A stretch of DNA of 64,000 bases from contig NZ_CP029684.2 in the NCBI RefSeq assembly GCF_004102045.2, positions 62,001 to 126,000 on the forward strand. The letters are read 5' to 3'. This document shows, one piece after another, positions 53,152 to 61,976 of this stretch. The position numbers were made by a program, and so were the translations under genes. Position 1 is the stretch's first letter; each line of letters begins with the position of its first letter. The notes beneath the pieces were generated by a model. The model searched no databases, was not told where the DNA came from, and saw only the letters and a list, made by a program, of their open reading frames with translations. The stretch is from Oenococcus sicerae (GTDB taxonomy: Bacteria; Bacillota; Bacilli; Lactobacillales; Lactobacillaceae).

Positions 53152-54108
53152 ATGCGTAAATTTGTTTGGACAGCAATCGTGCTTTTGTTTTTAGCCGGTT
53201 CTGCCTATCTTGCATTAAATACATCAAAAGTTCTCGTTACCTCGAAATCTGGTGCGATTACCGAAGCTCAATATATGTCATCGGTTACAAAAACATCCGC
53301 AGGCGAACAACTCTTTGTCAGTATGGTTATGAACAATTCTTTGGAAAAGTTTTACGGAAAATCAGTCGCTCAGTCAGTTGTTGACAGCGAATACAGTCAA
53401 CAAAAAGCTCAATATGGTAGTTCATGGTCAACATACTTATCCGAACAAAGCACCACTGCTTCGGCATATAAAAAACAGGTTCGAACTCAACTTCTCTTAA
53501 TTCAAGCAGTTAAGGATTATCACAAAGTTTCAGCAGCTCAATTAAAAAAAGCTTATCAAAGCTACACGCCTAAAATGAGTGTTTCAACTATTACAGTTAG
53601 CAGTTCAGCCAAGGCTGATACAGTCCTAAAAGACTTAAAGGCTGGTAAAAGTTTTGCTTCAGAGGCCAAGGCAAACTCCTCTGACACATCTACTGCTTCT
53701 AAAGGCGGATTGATGCCCAGTTTCGATTCGACTTCTTCCGTTGTCTCCTCGTCAATCATCAAAGCAGCCAAGGGATTGAAAGTTGGATCATATACGGAAC
53801 AAGCAGTTAAAAGTAATTCTGCATATATTATCGTCAAATTAAATTCAAGAGCTGAAAAAAAATCAATTTCAACTTATAAAAATATTTTAACAAACTCAAT
53901 TATCAACACATGGGTTAACAATTCCAACAATACAACTAAGATTCAAAAGATTATTGGTAAAGTAATGAATAAGAACGATGTTCAGGTCAAATCATCATCC
54001 TATCCAACATTGAAGAATGCAATTGATCAATATATCATTTCTAATTCTTCTAGCACAACGACGAGTTCAAGCTCTTCCAGCAGTGCTAAATCATCCTCGA
54101 GCAAATAA
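53152..54108 (+). CDS. prsA: PrsA-like foldase, membrane-anchored without lipobox
   Basis: 318 residues. An N-terminal hydrophobic segment (VWTAIVLLFLAGSAYLAL) has LAGS at 14-17 where PrsA lipoproteins have an L-A-G-C lipobox, so it cannot be lipidated and probably stays anchored by the helix. SurA-like N-domain and a parvulin-like middle (SVSTITVSSSAKADTVLKDL to AYIIVKL) follow, but the parvulin histidines are absent. The tail is nearly all Ser/Thr. It assists folding of secreted proteins outside the membrane. A strong GGAGG ribosome site precedes the ATG. Confidence 0.85.
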   Translation: MRKFVWTAIVLLFLAGSAYLALNTSKVLVTSKSGAITEAQYMSSVTKTSAGEQLFVSMVMNNSLEKFYGKSVAQSVVDSEYSQQKAQYGSSWSTYLSEQSTTASAYKKQVRTQLLLIQAVKDYHKVSAAQLKKAYQSYTPKMSVSTITVSSSAKADTVLKDLKAGKSFASEAKANSSDTSTASKGGLMPSFDSTSSVVSSSIIKAAKGLKVGSYTEQAVKSNSAYIIVKLNSRAEKKSISTYKNILTNSIINTWVNNSNNTTKIQKIIGKVMNKNDVQVKSSSYPTLKNAIDQYIISNSSSTTTSSSSSSSAKSSSSK

Positions 54109-54118
54109 TAAACCAACA

Positions 54119-54154
54119 AAAAAGCCCTAGTCTTAATTGACTAGGGCTTTTTAT
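54119..54154. terminator. bidirectional terminator between prsA and rplT
   Basis: AAAAGCCCTAGTC-TTAATT-GACTAGGGCTTTTT, perfect arms. Confidence 0.92.
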
Positions 54155-54164
54155 GTAACAGCAT

Positions 54165-54758
54165 TTACTTAACTAATGCAAGTAAATCAGCTTTTTTAGC
54201 ACTGGCAGTATACTTAATGCTATTCGCATCAAGATAAGCCTTAATTGCAGCAACAGTAGAAGCTGCTGTTGGTTTCTCAACCACAGCTACTGCTGGTTCA
54301 GCAACAGTTTTTTTGCCAGGTTCAAGTACAAGTGGTTTTGCACCACCATTGTCAACACGCGCTATTTTAACATCATTATCTAATGTAGGTGCCTTACGCA
54401 AAGGTGCTGAAACTTGTTTTTTCGCAGCTTCAGCAAGACTTGAAAAAGTTGTAAAATCAGTGATCGCCAATTCCGCCAACATTTTTCTATTCAGATCAAT
54501 GCCGGCCAGCTTTAAACCATGCATTAACTGAGAATAAGAGATGCCATTCATGCGACTTGCCGCGTTGATACGCGCAATCCATAATTTACGGTAATCGCGT
54601 TTAACATTCTTGCGGTCACGATAAGAATACAGATATGATTTCCAAACCTGTTGCTTAGCAACTTTAAAATTAATATGACGTTGGCCACGGTAGCCTTTGG
54701 CCAACTTGATGATTTTCTTACGACGAATACGTGTAACGTTCGTTCCTTTAACTCGCAT
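54165..54758 (-). CDS. rplT: ribosomal protein bL20 with C-terminal HeH/LEM-like extension
   Basis: 197 residues against about 118 for normal bL20. Residues 1-117 are a standard bL20 ([59 protein letters not shown]). A Pro/Ala/Val-rich linker (118-165) leads to [20 protein letters not shown] and ADLLALVK (167-197), which matches the helix-extended-loop-helix (HeH) motif of the SAP/LEM type found in phage and termination proteins. The frame is continuous, so this is a genuine fusion. It is the last gene of the infC-rpmI-rplT operon. Confidence 0.92.
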   Translation of the reverse strand: MRVKGTNVTRIRRKKIIKLAKGYRGQRHINFKVAKQQVWKSYLYSYRDRKNVKRDYRKLWIARINAASRMNGISYSQLMHGLKLAGIDLNRKMLAELAITDFTTFSSLAEAAKKQVSAPLRKAPTLDNDVKIARVDNGGAKPLVLEPGKKTVAEPAVAVVEKPTAASTVAAIKAYLDANSIKYTASAKKADLLALVK

Positions 54759-54780
54759 AACTTATCTCCTTGACCAAAAA

Positions 54781-54978
54781 TTATAGATTACTTAATATCT
54801 TTGCGTAGCGCTTAACATTAACTTTGTTCATCATAGCAGTTCCACGTAATTGGCGGCGCTGCTTCTTAGTTTTTCCATGAAAACGGTGGGAAGTAAATGC
54901 TTGAGCGGCTTTGAATCCACCTGAAGCAGTTTTCTTGAAACGCTTTGCTGCTGCGCGATTAGTCTTCATCTTTGGCAT
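54781..54978 (-). CDS. rpmI: ribosomal protein bL35
   Basis: 65 residues ([37 protein letters not shown]). AAAGGAG ribosome site within the end of infC; the start overlaps infC by 20 bases. Confidence 0.97.
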   Translation of the reverse strand: MPKMKTNRAAAKRFKKTASGGFKAAQAFTSHRFHGKTKKQRRQLRGTAMMNKVNVKRYAKILSNL

Positions 54979-55558
54979 CTGTATTCTCCTTTATTTTGTT
55001 TTTCTTTTCGGATTGAGCTTTTTTAACAACATCTGGCTTAGGCGAAAGCAATAAGGACATCTGACGTCCTAGTAGCTGCGGCATCTGATCAATATTAGCT
55101 AACTCGCTCAATTGTTTAGCCATATTCAAAAGTACTTTACGGCCAACATCTTGATGAGTCATCATACGACCACGAAAACGCAAATTCAGTTTAACCTTAT
55201 TACCCGCTACCAGAAACTTTGTCGCCGCTTTCTTGCGTGTTTCAAAATCTCCTTCACCAATAACAGGACTTAATCGGACTTCTTTAGTTTGAACAATTAC
55301 TTGCTTTTTCTTGTTCTCACGAATTTTCTTTTGTTGCTCAAATTTAACTTTACCCCAGTCCATGATTCTAGCGACTGGTGGTTGAGCTTTCGCTTGTACA
55401 ATAACTAAATCCAGACTTCTTTGATTCGCGATTTTTTGAGCATCGCGAGTACTCATAACCTTTTGTGACCCGCTATCAATGAGCATCACTTCGTGGAAGT
55501 GAATATTTTCATTGACTAGATCAATTTGGCGCTTGGGCCGTTGCTGTGGTCTTGCTAT
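54959..55558 (-). CDS. infC: translation initiation factor IF-3 (AUA start)
   Basis: About 199 residues. The frame upstream of the first ATG continues with [19 protein letters not shown] and then [10 protein letters not shown], the normal IF-3 N-terminus, back to an ATA codon nine bases after GGAGG. Non-AUG starts are a hallmark of infC and let IF-3 repress its own translation. The C-domain has [18 protein letters not shown] and [13 protein letters not shown]. The tail ([17 protein letters not shown]) is longer than usual. Confidence 0.93.
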   Translation of the reverse strand: MARPQQRPKRQIDLVNENIHFHEVMLIDSGSQKVMSTRDAQKIANQRSLDLVIVQAKAQPPVARIMDWGKVKFEQQKKIRENKKKQVIVQTKEVRLSPVIGEGDFETRKKAATKFLVAGNKVKLNLRFRGRMMTHQDVGRKVLLNMAKQLSELANIDQMPQLLGRQMSLLLSPKPDVVKKAQSEKKNKIKENTDAKDED

Positions 55559-55701
55559 AAGAAAAATCCTCCATTTTAAGTTAGAAAAAGCGAGTCATGC
55601 AATCATGCAAAACCCGCCTCATAAAAGAATAATCAACCAACATGGTATTTCACATGCGGCGAGAGGCGGGAACCTCTACTTAATTCAACCCAACTAGTAT
55701 A
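55559..55701 (-). promoter_or_regulatory. infC operon leader with extended -10 promoter
   Basis: TGTTATACT (extended -10, 55696-55704) starts a leader of about 130 bases. CCCGCCTC (55663-55670) and GAGGCGGG (55613-55620) form a long-range stem followed by TTTT, terminator-like. Firmicute infC leaders are controlled by L20 binding or by tRNA-dependent antitermination; which applies here is not clear. Confidence 0.6.
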
Positions 55702-55707
55702 ACATAA

Positions 55708-56679
55708 TTAATTATGTGAAGCACGCTTCTCTTCATCGTGCTCACTTTTAACAATCTGATTAATTAAAGTATCAAGCTGATCGAAAATAGCTCTTTGTTT
55801 ATCGGACATCTTCGAAATACCAGTTGCACCATTGTACTGATTAATCATCTCATCAATCCAATTCTCAGTCTCAAATATACCAGTGGAAATCTTAGGATAG
55901 AGCAAGCTGGTCTGCATCCTTAAGTTTGCTGTGAGCATTTCACTAGCAACCGGATCATCAGCTCCCAGTTGTTGGTCTAATCGTTTTTTGAGACAAACGT
56001 AGCTATCCATCAATAGCAATTCTTTTAAATCAGATGGCGTAACCTGATAGATCTTCTTGTCGATCCAATAAAAATCAACTTTTTCATCAATCCGAAGTTT
56101 TTGAGCCGTTTCAATTAAGCTCGATCGAATCAAAGGGCTTATATAAGGATCTAGCAGCAAAAACTTGGCACCACTCCACCACTCATGTAGCGGTAATTTA
56201 AAAGAACTTTCAAAACGACTTCGTTGTTTAGCAAAACCACCATCAGACAAATGATAGAAAGACTGAGCTAACGTTTTTTGTGTCGCCGCCATTTGTGAAC
56301 GCGACAAGGCTTCGTCACGCTCAACCTGTTCAAAAGCCTCATCATACCAACGAGGATCAGCAAAATTAACCATTTCACGGGCATAGATAAAATTCTGATT
56401 CTTCAACAAAATGTTCAGCGCTAATTTAAACAATTCTTTGCTGTTCAAGTAATCATCAATGAAATCTTCCAAATAAACATTTGCAAGACTATATTGCTGA
56501 TCCTCATACAGAGTACCAACTAGAATTCGGTTAAGATCCAACTCTTGCTTTTGACTATAAGCCATTTCAAAATAATCAGCTGCTTGGTGAAAATTATTGT
56601 GATCAAACTCCAAGTGGCCTTGCTTAACTAATTCATCAAAAGACAATTGTTGTGAACTATCAGACATTCTCTTCAACAT
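55708..56679 (-). CDS. TPR-type helical repeat protein
   Basis: 323 residues. The N-terminal third has tetratricopeptide-like repeats (GHLEFDHNNFHQAADYFEMAY, LVGTLYEDQQYSLANVYLEDF). The rest is helical and acidic, without a known catalytic motif. It overlaps rnjB by 20 bases, a pairing seen in lactic acid bacteria, so it may assist RNA decay or be a general adaptor. Function unknown. Confidence 0.7.
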   Translation of the reverse strand: MLKRMSDSSQQLSFDELVKQGHLEFDHNNFHQAADYFEMAYSQKQELDLNRILVGTLYEDQQYSLANVYLEDFIDDYLNSKELFKLALNILLKNQNFIYAREMVNFADPRWYDEAFEQVERDEALSRSQMAATQKTLAQSFYHLSDGGFAKQRSRFESSFKLPLHEWWSGAKFLLLDPYISPLIRSSLIETAQKLRIDEKVDFYWIDKKIYQVTPSDLKELLLMDSYVCLKKRLDQQLGADDPVASEMLTANLRMQTSLLYPKISTGIFETENWIDEMINQYNGATGISKMSDKQRAIFDQLDTLINQIVKSEHDEEKRASHN

Positions 56680-58558
56680 TTTGCTGTTTCTCAGCTAATT
56701 TTGCATTGATTTTTTCAAGCGTTTCCTTTTTCGGTCGAATTGATCGTGGTGTGGATTTAACCCTTGGTCTTGGCCGGCGGTTCTTAGGAGTCTCTTTTTT
56801 CTCATTTTTTTCTGCTACAACTTCTTTTTTAGAAGTAGATTCGGTTTTTTTCTTATTATTCGGTCGACGATTTTGATTAACTTCCATCACAACTGGCATA
56901 ATTACAGGCCGACGTTTAGTCTTTTCATAGAAAAACTTTGCCATAGCATCTTTGACACCGGATTTCAAATCATTCCAATCAAAATCTTCACTGTTATCCA
57001 AATAAAGTTCGATCTGGTCCACCATGACCTTGGCCGATTCATGAATCAGTTCACGATTCGTTTTGACAAAAATAAAGCCGCGCGTCGTAATTCTTGGCGC
57101 AGCGACGACCTTCTTTTTCTTACGGTCAATTGTTGCAGCCGCGATCACAACGCCATCCTCAGAAAGCATTTTACGATCACGCAGTACAATGTTGCCAACA
57201 TCAGTATTACCGGAACCATCAATCATCGTGTCATCAACTTCGAAAGAATCTTCTAACTTAAAACTATTATTTTCTGAATTAAATTTGTATTGATCACCCT
57301 TCATAGACAAGAAAATATGGTCTTTAGCCAGACCAACCTCTTGCGCCAGATAATCAGCTACGGAGAAAACACGATACTCACCAGAAACCGGGAAAAAGTA
57401 ATTCGGTTTCATAAAATTAAGCATGAACTGTAAATCATTTTGGCTGGCATGACCCGAGGAACGCAAATTATCTTTGATCGAAATAACGTTAGCACCGCGA
57501 CGGAAAATTAAATCACGTGTCTTGGCCATGATCGATTCGCTAGAAATAGATGGTGTGGTGGCAATAAAAATCAAATCGTTTTCATTAAAGGAAACGTATC
57601 GGTCATCACCGCTTGCCATCCTCTGCAAATCACGGATCGGTTCGCCCATTTTACCAGTTTCAAGAATCGTCAGTTTATTAGCTTCAATTGATTTTACATT
57701 TTTAATGTTCGTAAATAATTTATTGTAACTGGCAGGTAGAATCAGGCGGTTTGAATCCAAAGCCGTTTTAACCACTTGTTCCAAATCATTACCAGAAATA
57801 GCGATTTTTCGTCCAGTTTGAAAAGCTGCATTAATAACTTCTTGAATTCTCTGAATATTAGAAGCCACTGTTGCAACAATAATTCGGTGATCAGCATTTT
57901 CACGAAAAGTTTGAAAAACAAACTCATCAATTGCAGATTCATTGACCGACTCGCCAGGCGTTTCCACACCATTAACATCAGCCAGTAAAGCTAATACACC
58001 TCGCTGACCAATCTGAGTGAGACGCGCGTAATCGGTCTTGTATGTTTCCTTAGCTGTATTGTCAAATTTAAAGTCCCCGGTATAGACAATTTGACCATAC
58101 TCGGTTTCCAAAACAATACCAATAGAATCTGGAATTGAATGTGTTGTACTGAAAAACGAAACTTTTGTCTTACCAAACTCAACAACTGAATCTGCTGTCA
58201 CAACATTGTAATCATTAAAATCCGACAGAGATTCGCGTCTAGCAACTTGCTGTTTGGCTAGATCAATCGTCAATTCCGTGCCAAATACAGGTACACGCAA
58301 AGCCTCGAGCAGATAAGGAAGTGCCCCGATCGAATCAGCATGTCCATGTGTCAAAAAGACACCTACGACTTGGTCGGCATGGTCAACCAAATAATTAAAG
58401 TCAGGAACGACAACGTCGACTCCTAAAAGATCCGTTTCTGGATACTTCAGTCCAGCATCCAATATATAAATTTCGTCGTTAATTGTAACGGCATACATGT
58501 TTTTTCCGTTTTCCCGGACGCCACCAAATGGGATGATGGACAGAGCAGTTTTTACCAT
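56660..58558 (-). CDS. rnjB: ribonuclease J2 with basic C-terminal tail
   Basis: 632 residues. The beta-lactamase motif is HGHADSIGA rather than HGHEDH, as in RNase J2, whose activity is weak and which works in a complex with J1. TTHSIPDSIG and YTGDFKFDN follow. The last 75 residues (from about 558) are Lys/Arg/Glu rich (NQNRRPNNKKKTES, KNRRPRPRVKS), an extension beyond the usual 555-560 residues, probably unstructured and RNA-binding. GAGGTAAT precedes the ATG. Confidence 0.93.
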   Translation of the reverse strand: MVKTALSIIPFGGVRENGKNMYAVTINDEIYILDAGLKYPETDLLGVDVVVPDFNYLVDHADQVVGVFLTHGHADSIGALPYLLEALRVPVFGTELTIDLAKQQVARRESLSDFNDYNVVTADSVVEFGKTKVSFFSTTHSIPDSIGIVLETEYGQIVYTGDFKFDNTAKETYKTDYARLTQIGQRGVLALLADVNGVETPGESVNESAIDEFVFQTFRENADHRIIVATVASNIQRIQEVINAAFQTGRKIAISGNDLEQVVKTALDSNRLILPASYNKLFTNIKNVKSIEANKLTILETGKMGEPIRDLQRMASGDDRYVSFNENDLIFIATTPSISSESIMAKTRDLIFRRGANVISIKDNLRSSGHASQNDLQFMLNFMKPNYFFPVSGEYRVFSVADYLAQEVGLAKDHIFLSMKGDQYKFNSENNSFKLEDSFEVDDTMIDGSGNTDVGNIVLRDRKMLSEDGVVIAAATIDRKKKKVVAAPRITTRGFIFVKTNRELIHESAKVMVDQIELYLDNSEDFDWNDLKSGVKDAMAKFFYEKTKRRPVIMPVVMEVNQNRRPNNKKKTESTSKKEVVAEKNEKKETPKNRRPRPRVKSTPRSIRPKKETLEKINAKLAEKQQNVEENV

Positions 58559-58712
58559 GAAATATTACCTCTTTGTTATTTTAAAAAATTTGAAAATTTT
58601 CCTGGACGCGTAGACGTTAGTCCAAAATGGATTCAATACAGTAAGTTTAACATTTTTTCGAAACATAAAAAGCCCTAGAACAAAAATCAAAGCTGAAAAA
58701 ACTAAATTATTT

Positions 58713-58721
58713 TGCTACAAT
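58713..58721 (+). promoter_or_regulatory. extended -10 promoter of rpsO-rpsT
   Basis: TGCTACAAT lies about 97 bases before the rpsO start. The leader holds a CTGTG-TTTA-CACAG stem and an ATTCGCGAAT palindrome. Confidence 0.55.
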
Positions 58722-58817
58722 ATAAGAGCTGTGTTTACACAGTGATCCTTTTGCTTAGTTATTCGCGAATTTGCCTTTACGAATTGCCCGGTAACTGGAA
58801 AATTTGAGGAGGTATAC

Positions 58818-59087
58818 ATGGCTTTAACTCAAGAAGCAAAGAACCAGATTATTAAAGAATACGCTCGCCACAGTGGCGATACTGGTTCTGTAGAAGTTCA
58901 AGTGGCTGTTTTGACTGCTGATATTAACGAACTGAATAACCATATGAGCGAAAACAAACATGATTTTTCTTCACAGCGTGGCTTGATGAAGAAAATCGGT
59001 CATCGTCGTAACTTACTGCGTTACTTGCGTGACAATGATGTCGCTCGTTATCGTGAACTTATTTCGAAGCTCGGACTTCGTCGTTAA
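58818..59087 (+). CDS. rpsO: ribosomal protein uS15
   Basis: 89 residues ([40 protein letters not shown]-like core, [12 protein letters not shown]). GAGGAGG ribosome site. Followed by rpsT 17 bases downstream. Confidence 0.98.
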   Translation: MALTQEAKNQIIKEYARHSGDTGSVEVQVAVLTADINELNNHMSENKHDFSSQRGLMKKIGHRRNLLRYLRDNDVARYRELISKLGLRR

Positions 59088-59104
59088 TATTTTAGGAGGA
59101 AAAA

Positions 59105-59371
59105 ATGCCAATTATTGAATCTTCAATTCAACGCGATCGCTTGAATAAAGTTGAACGTGCTATACGTGTGCCACAAATCAGTGCCTACCGTACGGCTATC
59201 AAAAACTTTGAGAAAGCTGCTGCTGCCGGTGCTGATAATCTCGACAGATTATATAGTAAGACAAGCGCTGCCGTTGATAAAGCGCAAAGCAAGAATTTAA
59301 TCAAAAAGAACAAGGCTTCCCGTGACAAGGCTCGTCTTTATCTTTTGCTTAAATCTGCCAGCGCTAAGTAA
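59105..59371 (+). CDS. rpsT: ribosomal protein bS20
   Basis: 88 residues. MPIIESSIQRDRLNKVERAI start, helical body, KNLIKKNKASRDKARLYLLL near the end. AGGAGG ribosome site. Shares the rpsO promoter. Confidence 0.96.
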   Translation: MPIIESSIQRDRLNKVERAIRVPQISAYRTAIKNFEKAAAAGADNLDRLYSKTSAAVDKAQSKNLIKKNKASRDKARLYLLLKSASAK

Positions 59372-59388
59372 TTATTATTTTAATTAAT

Positions 59389-59423
59389 AATAAAACCCGA
59401 TTCACAATGAATCGGGTTTTATT
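59389..59423. terminator. bidirectional terminator between rpsT and cshB
   Basis: AATAAAACCCGATTCA-CAA-TGAATCGGGTTTTATT, perfect 16-base arms. Confidence 0.92.
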
Positions 59424-59429
59424 GTGTTC

Positions 59430-60794
59430 TCATTTATCTGATTTTGCTTTTCTTCTGGCTCGAGAAGCTGTTCTTTGGCTTACCTTTTTGTCCTTGATTT
59501 GTTTAAATCTGATCGCACCTTGGATTTGTCGCCGATAACCCGGTTTCACATGAGCTTTTTTCTTCTTAACAAGACCAATTAGTTCTGGATCAAGCTGTTT
59601 TTGAGAAGCATGTCGATGGCTGCGCTGATTGCGATCCTTAACATCAATTAATTGGTGGTCCTTTAATTGTTTTGGCTGAAACTTAATACCCAGCTGTTCC
59701 AATTGCTCAACTTTATCCTCTTCATCGGGGCCATAAAGTGTAATAGCAGTCCCAGACAAACCATTTCTTCCGGTCCGGCCAACTCGATGGATAAAAAACT
59801 CTAAATCAACCGGGATATCATCATTAATAACTTCGGAAACGCCTTCAATATCTAAGCCACGAGAAGCCAGATCACTAGCAACAACATACTGAAACTCTTG
59901 ATTTTTAATACGTCTCATCGTACGACGACGTTCTCTTGGCTCGATACCACCATGAACCTCAGCAACCTTCAAACCTTGAGCAGTCAAAAACTTAGCAATT
60001 TCATGTACACGTTCTTTCGTGTTGGCAAAGACCAAACTTAAGTAAGTCTCGCCACGCGTCAATAGATCATAAATAACTTCATTTTTGTTTTTGGACTTAG
60101 TTGCTAACAAGTAATTGTCAATCGTATCAGCAACAACTGTTGAAACTGGAATTTCTTCGATCAGTGGTTCTTTCATGTACTTCTTCAAAAAAGGTGTTAA
60201 TTTATCTGGAATCGTCGCCGAAAAAACCAGCATTTGCAAATCCGATGGCATAGCGCTTGCAATTATATTAACATCAGTCAAAAAGCCCATATCCAAAGCC
60301 ATATCAGCTTCGTCAACCACGAAAAACTTATTGTGATTGACCAGTAACAAATTCTGACCCAAAAAGTCTTTCAACCGGCCTGGAGTACCAATAACCACTT
60401 GCGGTTGATTCTTTTCAAGCTGCTTCGTTTGTTTATGACGATCAGTGCCGCCAACGTAATTTGCAATTCTTAAATTACTAAAGTTTTTATCAATTTCTGA
60501 AAGGCTTTTTTGAAAATCACGAAAAGCCTCGTAAAGTTGTTCAGCTAATTCTCTAGATGGCGATGTAATAACGGCTTGGACCTCATTGACCGAAGGATCC
60601 AAAGCATTGAAAATGGCTAACAAAAAAACATGTGTTTTACCAGATCCCGTCTGTGATTGACCAACGACATCTCGACCAGCGATCACTGCCGGAATCAAAC
60701 GCTGCTGAATTTTGGTCGGCTTAACAAAGCCAATGCCATCTATCGCTTTTATAATATTTGCTTTTAAATTAAATTGTCCAAATTGGTTTGTCAT
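59430..60794 (-). CDS. cshB: DEAD-box RNA helicase, CshB type
   Basis: 454 residues. Motifs: Q motif FVKPTKIQQRLIP, Walker A SQTGSGKTH, PSRELAEQ, VDEADMALDMGF, VFSATIP, and VASDLASRGLDIEG with HRVGRTGRNG. A basic C-terminal tail (RRQIQGAIRFKQIKDKKVSQ) binds RNA. It unwinds RNA in ribosome assembly and cold adaptation. A 200-base leader with inverted repeats lies upstream. Confidence 0.93.
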   Translation of the reverse strand: MTNQFGQFNLKANIIKAIDGIGFVKPTKIQQRLIPAVIAGRDVVGQSQTGSGKTHVFLLAIFNALDPSVNEVQAVITSPSRELAEQLYEAFRDFQKSLSEIDKNFSNLRIANYVGGTDRHKQTKQLEKNQPQVVIGTPGRLKDFLGQNLLLVNHNKFFVVDEADMALDMGFLTDVNIIASAMPSDLQMLVFSATIPDKLTPFLKKYMKEPLIEEIPVSTVVADTIDNYLLATKSKNKNEVIYDLLTRGETYLSLVFANTKERVHEIAKFLTAQGLKVAEVHGGIEPRERRRTMRRIKNQEFQYVVASDLASRGLDIEGVSEVINDDIPVDLEFFIHRVGRTGRNGLSGTAITLYGPDEEDKVEQLEQLGIKFQPKQLKDHQLIDVKDRNQRSHRHASQKQLDPELIGLVKKKKAHVKPGYRRQIQGAIRFKQIKDKKVSQRTASRARRKAKSDK

Positions 60795-60868
60795 TTATTT
60801 AGTTAATCAATGAGCCCTTTGCCTCATTCGTCTCTTTTTTACGACTAATTCCCGTTTAACGAAGCTGT

Positions 60869-60947
60869 TTAGGCGATGTTTTTTAAACTTGAAAAATAAT
60901 TCAATAGGATCAAAATTGAATTTAAAACGATTTTTAGTTCCGCCTAA
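60869..60947 (-). promoter_or_regulatory. nested inverted repeats in the cshB upstream region
   Basis: Outer arms TTAGGCG (60869-60875) and CGCCTAA (60941-60947) enclose inner arms AATTCAAT (60898-60905) and ATTGAATT (60915-60922), all perfect. If transcribed, this gives a structured 5' leader for the helicase mRNA. Confidence 0.5.
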
Positions 60948-60998
60948 TCAGTCTAACAGTTCGAGCACACAATTGTCCTAAACTGCAGACGAAAAAAC

Positions 60999-61958
60999 TC
61001 ATTCCATCGAAAATGACTGCTTTTTAAATGCTTCAGTTGATGTTTTCAACTCTTTCACAATTTGGTCAATTTCCGCAAGATCTTTCGCCTTGGCACCACT
61101 AGCCATATCGTGTCCACCACCGTTATGTAATTTAGCGATCTCATTAACATTCGGTCCTTTGGAACGTAAACGAACTCGAAAACTGCCATCGTCGTTTTCA
61201 ATAAAATTGGCCCAAGCAGTTACTTCTTTAATAGCACCAAACATACCAACAATAAAATTCGTTCCCTCGCTGCCAAGATGGGCTGCTTCAATTTCCGCTC
61301 GTGTCAAAGTGATCCAGCCGACAGCATCTTCAACTTTCATTTCGCCATAAACAACAGCAGAAAAACGTGCCTGTACCAAACTGATCGAAGACATTCTCCG
61401 ATTGATTTTCTCAAAATCAATTGCAAAACGGTATAGTTTGCTAGCAGCAATTAAGGTTTCCGGTGTTGACGCATACATAAAGCGGCCCGTATCACCTACT
61501 AAGCCAATATATAAATCACGAGCTGAATCCTGCGTTAATTGAAGCGGCAGATTGGTGTCTAAGAAAAAAGTCACCATTTCTGAACAGGATGAGCGAGTAG
61601 GTTCGACCCACATTAAATCACCGTAGGGTTCATCATTGGGATGGTGGTCAATTTTGATCAAGGCATCCCCTTTATTAAAACGATCATCGTCGATTCGAAC
61701 AGAATTTGCCGTATCGATCACAATTACCAAGGCATTATCATAAATTGAGTCAGCGACTTTGTCCATGCTGCCAACCCAAGTTAGCCCGGTTATTTCTTTG
61801 CCAACAGCATAAACATTTTTTTCTGGGAAAGCTGCTTGAAGACCGGCTTTTAGGCCAAGCTGCGAACCAATAGCATCCGGGTCCGGCCGCTGATGGCGAT
61901 GAATAATAATTGTTTGATATTTCTCAATTTGTCTTAAAATTTTCTCTTGAATATCCAT
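60999..61958 (-). CDS. nrnA: DHH family nanoRNase/pAp phosphatase NrnA
   Basis: 319 residues. HRHQRPDPDAIGSQLGL, VIVIDTAN, KIDHHPND and GLVGDTGRF form the DHH metal site; GGGHDMASGA is the DHHA1 substrate motif. It degrades 2-5-mer RNA and dephosphorylates pAp. Confidence 0.93.
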   Translation of the reverse strand: MDIQEKILRQIEKYQTIIIHRHQRPDPDAIGSQLGLKAGLQAAFPEKNVYAVGKEITGLTWVGSMDKVADSIYDNALVIVIDTANSVRIDDDRFNKGDALIKIDHHPNDEPYGDLMWVEPTRSSCSEMVTFFLDTNLPLQLTQDSARDLYIGLVGDTGRFMYASTPETLIAASKLYRFAIDFEKINRRMSSISLVQARFSAVVYGEMKVEDAVGWITLTRAEIEAAHLGSEGTNFIVGMFGAIKEVTAWANFIENDDGSFRVRLRSKGPNVNEIAKLHNGGGHDMASGAKAKDLAEIDQIVKELKTSTEAFKKQSFSME

Positions 61959-61976
61959 GCTTCTAGTCTATCCGAA

